The position numbers and the translations under genes were made by a program. DNA of 38,893 nucleotides from positions 1 through 38,893 of the forward strand of contig CALMKX010000370.1 in the NCBI GenBank assembly GCA_937867335.1, written 5' to 3'. The notes under the pieces were generated by a model. The model searched no databases, was not told where the DNA came from, and saw nothing but the letters and a program-made list of their open reading frames with translations. Source of the stretch: an uncultured Acidobacteriota bacterium. Lineage in GTDB: Bacteria; Acidobacteriota; Thermoanaerobaculia; Multivoradales; SZUA-115. Shown here piece by piece: positions 8,093 through 15,555 of the stretch. The stretch's first letter is position 1; every line of letters starts with the position of its first letter.

Positions 8093-9282
8093 GGGCTCTC
8101 GGTCGGGAAGGGTCGGGAGGGAGCGAGAGTGAGCATCTCGGGGCTTGCCGGCGCGTTGCCGCCGGGCTGAGGGAATCGGAAGACGAAGTACGGCGCCCGG
8201 CTCCGGATGTGGCCACGGGTGCGCAGCAGGTGGTCCGGAATGGCGCTGTCCGCGAGGTAGACCCAACCGTCCTGGCCGATCGCCAGGTTGTCCGCCCAGC
8301 GGATTCGCGGCGAGCGGATCAGAGTCTCGAGCTCGCCGCCAGCTCCCGAGCGCAGCACGGCGCCGTGATCGACATCGGTGATCAGCACTCGACCCTGGGC
8401 GTCGCAGGCGATGCCGTCGGAGAGTGGCTTGGGGCCGACCCTCTCGGGCGCGGGGCTCGCACTGGAAGGAAGTTTGGCGATGGCCGCCGTCGGCATTCGG
8501 AAGAGTGAATCGTGGTTCATCGCTGCGTAGTAAAGCCAGCTCCGGTTCGGAGAGAGGGCGATGCCGTCCACTCCCACCTTGAGGCTGCCCAGCCCGGCGA
8601 AGAAGACCATCTCCTTGGTCGGCGTGCGAATCAGCCAGTCCTGGGCTCGCACGGAAGCATCGCGCTCGAGGACGCGCTGGCAGACGTCGCTCGCCAGGTC
8701 GTAGATCACGATCGCCGGCCGGCGGCCCCAGAAAGAGGCGTCCGCGATGTAGAGCCGCCCGGCCGTGGCGTCGACCGCGAGGTCCTGGAAAAAAGCGCCG
8801 ATCGGCGCGCAATCCCGGCGGAAGCTGTGGTCGAAGGCAAGTGCCCCGCTCGCTAGGTCGAAAGCCAGGACTCGGGGCGGGCCGGTGGCATGCTGGTGGT
8901 GATCGATCACCCAGAGACGGTCCTGACCGTCAACGGTGAGGCCCAGGGGGGTGTTGAACAGCTGCTCCTGGAGCGCTGGGGAGGGGAAGGGAACCGCCTT
9001 GCCGGCCGCCCATTCGAAGAGCCTGGGCCCCGGCGGCCGGCTCTCCGGATGGAGGGTGTAGAACACTCGGCCGGTGCGAGAAACAGCGACATTGCCGATC
9101 GGCTCCGGGCTGGAGACCACCTCCTCGAGTGCCGACTCGGGCACCAGGGAGGCCGTTGTCAGGTCTCGATAGGGCTGGCCGGGAGCGTAGTTCAGGCGGA
9201 GGAAGAGGGCCAGGCCCGCTAGAAGCAGAGCGAGGAAGACGATCAACCGGCGAAGCGGCCGGGAAGGAGTCTTGGTGACCAT
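8089..9282 (-). CDS. Major royal jelly/yellow-like beta-propeller protein, membrane-anchored
   Basis: About 397 residues: a short basic N-terminus, one hydrophobic helix (about residues 13-28) and a large extracytoplasmic domain. It has the hallmarks of the MRJP/yellow family: GLTVDGQDRLWVIDHH, FQDLAVDATAGRLYIADA, IVIYDLAS, and VDGIALSPNRSWLYYAAM, spaced as in a six-bladed propeller. Bacterial members are of uncertain function; SMP-30/gluconolactonase-type propellers are a more distant alternative. The start at 9282 was chosen because the promoter just upstream predicts transcription beginning on this ATG; ATGs at 9291 and 9333 lie within or before the promoter. It is the first gene of the SDR-TetR-glycosyltransferase operon. 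Confidence 0.8.
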   Translation of the reverse strand: MVTKTPSRPLRRLIVFLALLLAGLALFLRLNYAPGQPYRDLTTASLVPESALEEVVSSPEPIGNVAVSRTGRVFYTLHPESRPPGPRLFEWAAGKAVPFPSPALQEQLFNTPLGLTVDGQDRLWVIDHHQHATGPPRVLAFDLASGALAFDHSFRRDCAPIGAFFQDLAVDATAGRLYIADASFWGRRPAIVIYDLASDVCQRVLERDASVRAQDWLIRTPTKEMVFFAGLGSLKVGVDGIALSPNRSWLYYAAMNHDSLFRMPTAAIAKLPSSASPAPERVGPKPLSDGIACDAQGRVLITDVDHGAVLRSGAGGELETLIRSPRIRWADNLAIGQDGWVYLADSAIPDHLLRTRGHIRSRAPYFVFRFPQPGGNAPASPEMLTLAPSRPFPTESP

Positions 9283-9289
9283 GGGTCGC

Positions 9290-9318
9290 ATATTAGGTGA
9301 CCAGCGGTCGCTAGTCAA
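9290..9318 (-). promoter_or_regulatory. Strong promoter with embedded inverted-repeat operator, leaderless start
   Basis: On the minus strand, -35 TTGACT (9318-9313), a 17-bp spacer and -10 TAATAT (9295-9290) are close to the sigma-70 consensus. Transcription would start about seven bases on, at the ATG at 9282, giving a leaderless mRNA. An inverted repeat, TGACCAGCGGTCGCTAGTCA on the plus strand (9298-9317), covers the spacer and part of the -35 box, with 16 of 20 positions symmetric. Two copies of GGTGACC (9274-9280 and 9296-9302) lie 22 bp apart. A TetR-type repressor bound here would block RNA polymerase. Confidence 0.7.
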
Positions 9319-9461
9319 GTCTCTCCTCGACACGCCCGTGGCTCTTTTTCTCTCCTATTGCGTAGAAAGAGTCATGGCGGCGACGGCTCGCCCCGCTAGC
9401 GATTCCTTCTTCGAGGTGCCGAGTCCCCGGACACCTCGCTCATCCAGCCCAGGAGGCAACC

Positions 9462-9851
9462 ATGAGACGCACCTTCCTCCCCATCTTCGGCTTACTCGCT
9501 CTCGGCTCCCTGGCCTTGCCGGCGCTGGCCGCCCCCGTGACGGTGACCATCACCGGACCGGCTTCGGTCACCGTCCCCTACGGCTGCCAGAACGTCACCT
9601 TCACCGGATCCGCGACGGGTGGCACCCCTCCCTACGTGCTCTACGCATGGACGAAGAACGGCGCCTCGGTGGGCACCAACTCGGCCACTCTGGTCCTCAC
9701 CTATTGCTCCGTCCAGGGGCAGTTCTCTCAGTTCAACGACACCATCGGGCTGACTGTCACCGACAGCAACGGGCGAGAGGGGAGCAAGACCAAGACCCTC
9801 ACGGTGATCCTCGAAGGTTGTGATTCGAGGGGAAATAACTGCGCCGGCTGA
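9462..9851 (+). CDS. Small exported Ig/PKD-like protein
   Basis: A 129-residue protein with a signal peptide (cleavage likely after ALA, near residue 23). One beta-sandwich-like domain follows, with GPASVTVPYGC, GTPPYVLYAWTKNG and IGLTVTDSNGR, typical of Ig-like or PKD-type domains. Four cysteines (in YGCQ, TYCSV, EGCDS and NNCAG) may form disulfides outside the cytoplasm. The ATG has a good ribosome binding site, AGGAGG, five bases ahead. It stands alone and is followed by a strong hairpin at 9870-9909. Function unknown; a single-domain secreted adhesin or inhibitor is possible but unsupported. Confidence 0.8.
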   Translation: MRRTFLPIFGLLALGSLALPALAAPVTVTITGPASVTVPYGCQNVTFTGSATGGTPPYVLYAWTKNGASVGTNSATLVLTYCSVQGQFSQFNDTIGLTVTDSNGREGSKTKTLTVILEGCDSRGNNCAG

Positions 9852-9869
9852 GCAAGCGCGATTCGGCAC

Positions 9870-9909
9870 GCGCCGCCGGGACCTCGGAGAAACGAGGCCC
9901 CGGCGGCGC
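9870..9909 (+). terminator. GC-rich hairpin after the small exported protein gene
   Basis: A long stem of two 17-base arms (9870-9886 and 9893-9909), rich in CGCCGGG, with a GAGAAA loop and one internal mismatch. It lies 18 bases after the stop at 9851. No T-run follows, so it may need Rho or may act as an RNA-stabilising end. Confidence 0.65.
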
Positions 9910-10069
9910 CTCCTCCTGACCGAGTCAGGACCCGAGTGCGATAGACTGCCGGCCATGCGGAATCGGGGTGGGGTGACTCTGGGAGGGTGTTCGGCTCCGC
10001 CTGTCTCTGCGACAGGATGGGCCGGGAGGCCCTGAGCTTTCCCGCTGCTTCTGGCTGCCTCGTCCCCCT

Positions 10070-10096
10070 GAAACCTTGCCCGGACCCTCCCGTACT
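10070..10096 (+). promoter_or_regulatory. Candidate ECF-type autoregulatory promoter, leaderless
   Basis: GAAACC (10070-10075), a 15-base spacer and CGTACT (10091-10096) resemble the GGAAC/CGT pattern recognised by ECF sigma factors. The start codon of the sigma gene is five bases past the -10 element, so the transcript would begin at or next to the ATG. No Shine-Dalgarno sequence is present. Autoregulation is typical of ECF factors; this site is an inference from pattern and position. Confidence 0.45.
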
Positions 10097-10101
10097 TACC
10101 C

Positions 10102-10689
10102 ATGACGCAGGAAGCCGCGAAAGAGACTGACGAAGAGCTGGTCCGCGCGGTCCTCGCGGGAGATCGAGACCGCTTCGGCGATCTGGTCGCCCGCTACCAG
10201 AGCCGCTTGGTGAACTACCTCTTCCGGCTCCTGCGCAGCAGTGACGATGCTCATGATCTGGCCCAGGAGGTGTTCCTGCGGATCTACCAGGCGCTCGATC
10301 GCTACGATCCCACGTACCGCTTCTCGACGTGGATCTTCCGGGTAGCGCAGAACGCGGCCATCGATCAGATCCGGAAGCGCCGGTTGCGGCTGGTGCCGCT
10401 GGTGAGGCCGGGCCAGGGGGATTCGGAAGGGGTGGAGCTGGAGCTGCCGAGTGACGACCGCGGGCCCTACGGTCATCTCAGGAACGTCGAGCGTGGCGAG
10501 GCGGTGCAGGCGGCGATCGATGCGTTGCCTTGGGAGTATCGAGAGCTGGTGGTGCTGCGGCACTACGGCGAGCTTTCCTACGAGGAGATCGCCCAGCTCA
10601 AGCGGATGCCGCTCGGAACCGTGAAGAACAAGCTCTTCCGGGGCCGGCAGATTTTGAAAGAGCGACTGCAGTCGTACCTGACGGATTGA
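10102..10689 (+). CDS. ECF (RpoE-like) sigma factor
   Basis: A 195-residue two-domain sigma factor. Region 2 spans about residues 25-95, with the core-binding stretch DDAHDLAQEVFLRIYQAL and the -10 recognition part RFSTWIFRVAQNAAIDQIRKRR. A linker rich in acidic residues follows, then region 4 at about 135-190, with ALPWEYRELVVLRHY and the helix-turn-helix SYEEIAQLKRMPLGTVKNKLFRGR. Length is normal for RpoE/SigW-like ECF proteins. It is followed 28 bases later by a membrane protein placed and shaped like an anti-sigma factor, then a bactofilin-like membrane protein. An envelope stress role is likely by context but the signal is unknown. Confidence 0.95.
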   Translation: MTQEAAKETDEELVRAVLAGDRDRFGDLVARYQSRLVNYLFRLLRSSDDAHDLAQEVFLRIYQALDRYDPTYRFSTWIFRVAQNAAIDQIRKRRLRLVPLVRPGQGDSEGVELELPSDDRGPYGHLRNVERGEAVQAAIDALPWEYRELVVLRHYGELSYEEIAQLKRMPLGTVKNKLFRGRQILKERLQSYLTD

Positions 10690-10717
10690 GTCCGAGTTCT
10701 TGCGGGAGGCGAAGCAG

Positions 10718-11332
10718 ATGAAGCACACCCATCGAGACGAGCTCCGGGAGTGGCTCTACCTGAGACCGGCAAGTGAGCTCGCCCCGGGGCAGCAGGCAGA
10801 GCTGGAGCAGGCCTGCGCCAGCGATGCTGAGCTCGCCGCCGAGCGGGACCAGATCGAGCGCATGGACGTGCTGCTGGCTGCGGAGCTGCTGGCGGTGCGA
10901 CCCAACTTCCGGCAGGCGGTGATGAGCAATCTGCCCCCCGCCGGCTGGGAGGCCCAGCACCCCCGAACCTGGAAGTGGGCCATGGTTCTGCTGCTCGCGC
11001 TCGCCGGCGGCTCGGCTGCGCTGCTCGGAGTGGGTTCAGCGAGGCTGTCGAGCGAGGGGGCTTTCGTGGGGGCCTTCGCTGCTGTTGCGGACCTCTTCAA
11101 GAGCGCGGCCCTTGCCGGCGCAGGGCTCCTGGCAGCCAGCTGGAAGGGCCTGGGAATGACGCTCTCGCACCTTGCCGACGGCTCGAAGCTCACGGCGATC
11201 ACCCTGGCGGTGACGGCGCTCTGCCTCAATGGACTCTTCTTCGTACTCTGGCGTTCGAGCCGTCGCTCCGAAGTGCCATCGCTCGCGGGTCGGGGCGAGG
11301 GCAGTCTGCCGCCGGCAGAGCCCGGAAGCTGA
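10718..11332 (+). CDS. Anti-sigma-factor-like membrane protein without zinc motif
   Basis: A 204-residue protein from the ATG at 10718, which has GGGAGG upstream; a TTG at 10700 would add six residues but overlaps that site. The N-terminal 80 residues are soluble, helical and charged (RDELREWLYLRPASEL, then AELEQACASDAELAAERDQIERM), as expected of an anti-sigma domain. The HxxxCxxC zinc motif of the common ZAS class is absent. Hydrophobic segments lie near 86-105, 125-145 and 165-185, leaving a short tail. Being directly behind the ECF gene, it probably holds that sigma factor at the membrane. Identification rests on context and layout more than on motif. Confidence 0.75.
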   Translation: MKHTHRDELREWLYLRPASELAPGQQAELEQACASDAELAAERDQIERMDVLLAAELLAVRPNFRQAVMSNLPPAGWEAQHPRTWKWAMVLLLALAGGSAALLGVGSARLSSEGAFVGAFAAVADLFKSAALAGAGLLAASWKGLGMTLSHLADGSKLTAITLAVTALCLNGLFFVLWRSSRRSEVPSLAGRGEGSLPPAEPGS

Positions 11333-11347
11333 GGAGGAGCCCGCTTC

Positions 11348-12277
11348 TTGCGACCGCCCCTCCTTCCTTGCTGGGCCGTTCTCTCCTTCCTTCTGGCCGC
11401 CGCATCTCCGGGTCGCGCGGCCGGCGACTCTCGTCCCCCGGCGCTGGTGATCGAGGCCGGGAGCGTTGCCCGTCACCAGGTGGTCGCGGTGGGGCGGGAC
11501 CTCAATATCGCTGGGCAGGTGGAAGCGGACGTGGCCGCCATGAACGGTGCCGTGACGGTGACCGGCGAGGTGAGCGGGGACCTGATCGTGCTCGGCGGCG
11601 ATGTCTTTCTCGCCGCCACCGCCCGGATGGGCGGCGACGTCTTCGTGCTCGGCGGCACTCTCACGGAATCCTCCGGTTCCAGGGTGGCCGGGCGCTCGGT
11701 GGCGTATCCCGACGCCTCGTCCGCCTGGTTGGCCCTGCTCGAAGCGCCCACGCTGGGCCTCTCGGCCACTTCCCCTTTGATCCTCGGAGCCAAGCTCGCC
11801 CTGCTCGCAGCCTGGCTGCTCTTGACCTTGGTGCTGTTCGCCGCCAGCGGGCGGCAGGTGCTCGCCACCTCCGAGAGGGCGGCGGCGGAGCCCTTCCGCA
11901 GCTTCTCGGTGGGCTTCACCGGCGTGCTGGCGATGACGCTGACGGCCCTTCTGTTCAGCCTCTTCGCGGCGGCGCTGGTGGGTATCCCCCTGCTGGTGCT
12001 GGTCGTGCTCTTCGCCCTGATCTTGAAGCTCTGGGGGCTGGTGGGGGTGTTCCACGCCTTCGGCAGCTTCGTGGCCCGGCGCCTCGCCAGACGGCGTTTG
12101 CCACCGCTCAACGCCGCAGTGGTCGGCCTCCTGGTGCTGGGCGCGATCAAGTTGATTCCGTGGATCGGGCTGCTCGCCTGGCATGTGGCGAGCTTCATCG
12201 GTGTGGGGGCTGCCCTCACCACCAAGCTCGGCCGCGAGGAGCCCTGGTTCGATCTCGCGGTGGCCCCCAGCCGCTGA
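11348..12277 (+). CDS. Bactofilin-like beta-repeat protein with membrane domain
   Basis: About 309 residues. A TTG start follows AGGAGGAG at a good distance, 15 bases after the anti-sigma stop. The order is signal peptide to about residue 25, then a right-handed beta-helix-like repeat region (about 35-125) with NIAGQVEADVAAMNG, GEVSGDLIVLGGDVF and MGGDVFVLGG, as in polymer-forming bactofilin/CcmA-like proteins. Three or four membrane helices follow (about 145-165, 195-235, 258-285). The leading signal puts the repeats outside the cytoplasm, unlike cytosolic bactofilins. It is the third gene of the sigma/anti-sigma operon, so it may be part of the sensed or regulated envelope function. It ends just before a bidirectional terminator. 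Confidence 0.75.
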   Translation: MRPPLLPCWAVLSFLLAAASPGRAAGDSRPPALVIEAGSVARHQVVAVGRDLNIAGQVEADVAAMNGAVTVTGEVSGDLIVLGGDVFLAATARMGGDVFVLGGTLTESSGSRVAGRSVAYPDASSAWLALLEAPTLGLSATSPLILGAKLALLAAWLLLTLVLFAASGRQVLATSERAAAEPFRSFSVGFTGVLAMTLTALLFSLFAAALVGIPLLVLVVLFALILKLWGLVGVFHAFGSFVARRLARRRLPPLNAAVVGLLVLGAIKLIPWIGLLAWHVASFIGVGAALTTKLGREEPWFDLAVAPSR

Positions 12278-12307
12278 TAGCCCTGCTATTTCCTGACTTG
12301 AAACGAC

Positions 12308-12331
12308 GAGCGGCGCCCGAGGGCGCCGCTC
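12308..12331. terminator. Bidirectional hairpin between convergent genes
   Basis: A perfect 10-bp stem, GAGCGGCGCC (12308-12317) pairing with GGCGCCGCTC (12322-12331), with a CGAG loop. It sits between the stop of the bactofilin-like gene (12277, +) and the stop of the Asp-box protein gene (12356, -), so it can serve both. On the minus strand it is followed by TCGTTT; on the plus strand by TTGAG. Confidence 0.75.
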
Positions 12332-12355
12332 TTGAGACCCCACTCCTCGGGAGTT

Positions 12356-13996
12356 CTAGGGATCGCTGATCGGAGCGGTCCAGATCTCTTCCTTGCCGCC
12401 GGTGCGACGGTCGGTCCAGGAGGGGAAGAACTTGCCGAGGAAGCCCGAGAGGCCGTTGTAGTCCCCGTACTGGTTGCCCAGGTTGGCGGTGGACTGGGTT
12501 TCGTCGGTCATCGCCGTGGTGACCTTGAGCGGGGCGGACCAGCTGCTGCAGTCGATGGAGGACTGGTAGTAGACGTCGGTCTTCAGGCGCCCGGGGTCCG
12601 CCACGGTGTCGTAGTACATCAAGCCGAAGCGGCCGCTCGTTTCGTCCACGGCCAGCCACTGGTTGAATTGGTCGTTCTTGCTCGTCTGGTGGTTCACTCG
12701 AGCCGGCGCGGACCAGGTGGCTCCGCCGTCCAGGGAGCGGGAAGTCCACACGCGGGTCTTGCAAGCGGACGCCACGCTCGACCCGGGCTCGTTGGCGGGT
12801 GCTGTGCAGCCCGAATCACCGGAAAGGTCGGTCCAGGCCACGCAGACCAGGTTCTGGGTCGCCGTGCGGTAGGCCGCGCCGGAGGTGTAGATCAAGGCCC
12901 GGCGGCTGTTGAACGAGGGCACGCCGATGTCGTAGCTGTCGAAGGTGGTGGCGACGACGACGGCCGGCACATAAGAAGCGCCACCGGTGGTGGACTTGCG
13001 CACGACGATTCTGCTGTTGCCGGTGGTGGGCCAGAAGGCGAAGACGTCTCCGGCGCTGTTGGTCTTGATGTCGCAACCGATGGCGGTACCGGTGGATTCC
13101 GAGCCGCTCACCTGCACAGCCGCCTGCCAGCCGGCGCTGGTTCGCCGGCCGACGTAGGCCGGGTTGTTGTTGTGGTAGCAGGTGTAGATGTTGTTGCGGA
13201 AGGGCGAGGAAGCGCTGTGGTCCACCCACATCAGCTCCTTGTCCACCGCTTTCTGGCTTCCGGAGGGGGTGCCGTCGAAGGTCCAAGTGGCGCCGCCGTC
13301 CGTGGAGCGATAGGCCCGGGCCGCGAGGGTGTTGCCCCGGATGCCCAGAGTCATCGCCCAGCCCACGCCGTCGGAGGTCCAGTCCACCGCCGGATCGGAG
13401 TGGAAGCTGTCGCGCAGGGCCAGAGGAAGCTCGGTCTGTCCCCAGGTGGCGCCGCCGTCGAGAGAGTAGAACTGGGCCTGACGGCCGCTGGCGCTGATGT
13501 TGTTCGAGGCAGCGAGGATCTGGCTGCCATTGTTGAAGTTGATTCGGACGTCCGACTCGCTGCGGGGCGTCGTCTGGGCTCCCGAGATCCGCTTGTCGCC
13601 GCCGATCACGGCGTTCCAGGCCTCCGGCCCGAAGCTCGGCCCCGGCGGCGGCACCTTGAGGTCCGGGTGGCTCATCATCCACTCCAGGATCTCCTTGAGA
13701 GCGTGCGGATAGCCCCTGGTGGGATCGGTGGCGGCCAGCGCGGGCGCCGGATTCCCTTTGCGCCACCAGACCCGGAGCCAGAGCGGCAATCCGCGCTGAT
13801 CCTGAGCCTCGTCGGCGGCGAGTAGGGAGAAGTCCTGGTTGGCGCGGATCAGGCGCTCCAGGGCGGAGCCTGTGGGGACTCCTGCCAGCTGGCTCGAAAG
13901 CGTCGGCCAGGGCGCGGGAGCGGCGCCAGCGATGCCGGCGAGGCCAATCAGCAGGGCTCCAGCGAGCAGGGGAACGCGGAAGAACTTCCAGTTCAT
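12356..13996 (-). CDS. Exported Asp-box (BNR/sialidase-fold) protein
   Basis: A 546-residue protein from the ATG at 13996, which has AGGAGG seven bases ahead. A signal peptide (about residues 1-26, ending GAA) leads to a beta-propeller-like domain. Asp-box motifs of the SxDGGxTW type occur as SLDGGATWGQ, STDGGATWTF and SLDGGATWSAP, with a degenerate TTGGASY. Such boxes mark sialidase-type propellers. The arginine triad and catalytic tyrosine/glutamate of true sialidases cannot be assigned by eye, so enzymatic activity is uncertain. Several cysteines suggest disulfides. It is transcribed in the same direction as a second secreted protein at 14174-15319, separated by 177 bases. A glycan-binding or glycosidase role outside the cell is possible. 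Confidence 0.8.
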   Translation of the reverse strand: MNWKFFRVPLLAGALLIGLAGIAGAAPAPWPTLSSQLAGVPTGSALERLIRANQDFSLLAADEAQDQRGLPLWLRVWWRKGNPAPALAATDPTRGYPHALKEILEWMMSHPDLKVPPPGPSFGPEAWNAVIGGDKRISGAQTTPRSESDVRINFNNGSQILAASNNISASGRQAQFYSLDGGATWGQTELPLALRDSFHSDPAVDWTSDGVGWAMTLGIRGNTLAARAYRSTDGGATWTFDGTPSGSQKAVDKELMWVDHSASSPFRNNIYTCYHNNNPAYVGRRTSAGWQAAVQVSGSESTGTAIGCDIKTNSAGDVFAFWPTTGNSRIVVRKSTTGGASYVPAVVVATTFDSYDIGVPSFNSRRALIYTSGAAYRTATQNLVCVAWTDLSGDSGCTAPANEPGSSVASACKTRVWTSRSLDGGATWSAPARVNHQTSKNDQFNQWLAVDETSGRFGLMYYDTVADPGRLKTDVYYQSSIDCSSWSAPLKVTTAMTDETQSTANLGNQYGDYNGLSGFLGKFFPSWTDRRTGGKEEIWTAPISDP

Positions 13997-14173
13997 CAAG
14001 GGCCTCCTCAGAAGCGGGGCTCGACCCTCAGCCTTGTTCAGCAGGGTCGAGGGCCAGGGTGAGAGAGCAAAAGGGCATGGAACTCTAAAGGTGAGAGTGC
14101 CAGAAATTGACGAACTGGGACAGCAGTGGGGGAGAAGCTGCGCGAGGCTCGCCACCCCGCGCAGCCCAGCGGT

Positions 14174-15319
14174 CTACGGGTTGGTCAGGTTGTTGAGCTG
14201 GAAGGCATCCATTCCCACGCTGAAGCGACCAGCGGCTCTCATCACCACACTGGCCCAGGCCTGGGCGAGGGGCTCGAAGGGCACCTGGCTTCCGGTCACG
14301 GGAGTGTCGAAGTTGAGCAGCAGCCAGCCGAAGTCGAAGGGCACGGGCAAGGCGATCGAGCCCACGGTCACCCGCTGCGCGGCATAGGGAAAGGGGTGCC
14401 CGCAGAAGCAGACCGAGGTCTCCTGCTCGTCGAAGGCCGTGATCTGGCTATCGAGGGGGTAGGGACGAGGCAAGGTGCCACAGGCGAAGGGCGCCATGGT
14501 GCGTTTCGAGTCTCGCCACACCTGGACATCGGAGGCCGCGTCCAGGGCGCCACCGTTCAGATAGCGCAGGGCGAACTGGCTGGGCAAGCCCTCTCGCTGG
14601 TCCTCTCCCGCGGTGAAGCGGCGATAGAAGGTGTAGTTGGAAGCCCGCAGAGAGTCGTCCGCCTCGAGGTGGACCATCGGGCTGCCTTCTGCCTTGCCAT
14701 CTCGCTGGTCGACGTAGAAATAGTCCCCCAGCAGCTGGTTGGCGTTGCTCGCATCGCCGCCGCCACCTCCGATGAAGAAGCCTGGGCCGGCGTGCAGGTT
14801 CGAGGTGCAGTTGTTCATCATGTCCACGGTGAGGAAGCCCCTGGCGATGGCATCGCCGTGGTCGACGGCGGCGCACAGCCCGCCGAACTGGCTGGATCCT
14901 CTGCCGGTGTGCTGGGCCTGGAGGTCGGCTCTCGCGGTCGAATCGAGCGCGGGTACCGGGATCGCTCCGGCGCAGGAGCCAGGAGGCGTACCGCCACCGC
15001 CAGGCACGGTACCGCGCAAGAAGAGATCCGCCACATTGAAGGTGGCCACGTCGTAGCCGGTCAAATAGATGTGGAAGTCGTAGGTCGGGACTCCGAGGTC
15101 GGTCCAGAGGGTGACCTTGGCGAGGGCCGGTGCAGCGCGGGCGTTGGTCACCGCGAAGAGCGTCGTCACGGTGGGGCCTGCCAGGTCGACCTCGAAGTAG
15201 GGGAGTAACAGCGTCGCGGCAGGCGTGGGCTCGAGCGAGCCGATTTCAGCCAGGATAGGAACGGGAGCGAGCAGGACCAGAGCCAGGGCCAGGAACAGAG
15301 AGCGTCGGAGGCATCTCAT
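14174..15319 (-). CDS. Exported protein of unknown function
   Basis: A 381-residue protein with a clear signal peptide (about residues 1-24, ending ILA) and a GGGAGG five bases before the ATG at 15319. No known domain is recognised. Features are a beta-rich opening (TLLLPYFEVDLAGPTVTTLFAVTNA), a glycine-rich stretch near 105-115 (VPGGGGTPPGS), a GGGGGDASN segment near 190, and several cysteines including CFCG near 305. The opening resembles a beta-strand domain that describes interaction with surfaces or outer membrane, but I cannot assign a family. It lies upstream of the Asp-box protein gene on the same strand. Confidence 0.75.
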   Translation of the reverse strand: MRCLRRSLFLALALVLLAPVPILAEIGSLEPTPAATLLLPYFEVDLAGPTVTTLFAVTNARAAPALAKVTLWTDLGVPTYDFHIYLTGYDVATFNVADLFLRGTVPGGGGTPPGSCAGAIPVPALDSTARADLQAQHTGRGSSQFGGLCAAVDHGDAIARGFLTVDMMNNCTSNLHAGPGFFIGGGGGDASNANQLLGDYFYVDQRDGKAEGSPMVHLEADDSLRASNYTFYRRFTAGEDQREGLPSQFALRYLNGGALDAASDVQVWRDSKRTMAPFACGTLPRPYPLDSQITAFDEQETSVCFCGHPFPYAAQRVTVGSIALPVPFDFGWLLLNFDTPVTGSQVPFEPLAQAWASVVMRAAGRFSVGMDAFQLNNLTNP

Positions 15320-15555
15320 CAGAACCTCCCGGCGGACTATGATCTCGAAAGCCTATCTTCCGAGAGCTTTGCGTTAAAGCATCGTCCGTCTCCAGATCTT
15401 GAGTTTGGGATTTCGGAGCCCGGGCTGGCTCTCCACACACCCGGCTCCGCTGCCTCGATGCTCCCCGAGCCTGCCGCACTGCGGCACCACCCGAAAGGGT
15501 GAAGGAGAGGCGCGTCTCTGGGCAGGGAAGCCCAGGTGGGGGTGGCCCAGGGACC

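Noticed and set aside
12332-13825. Long plus-strand open frame opposite the Asp-box protein gene
   Set aside because: The product is Gly/Val/Arg-rich low complexity and mirrors codons of the real minus-strand gene, which has a signal peptide, RBS and Asp-boxes.
14084-14104. TGGCAC element resembling a sigma-54 promoter on the minus strand before the Asp-box gene
   Set aside because: The second half (TTGC with GC dinucleotide at the right spacing) is missing.
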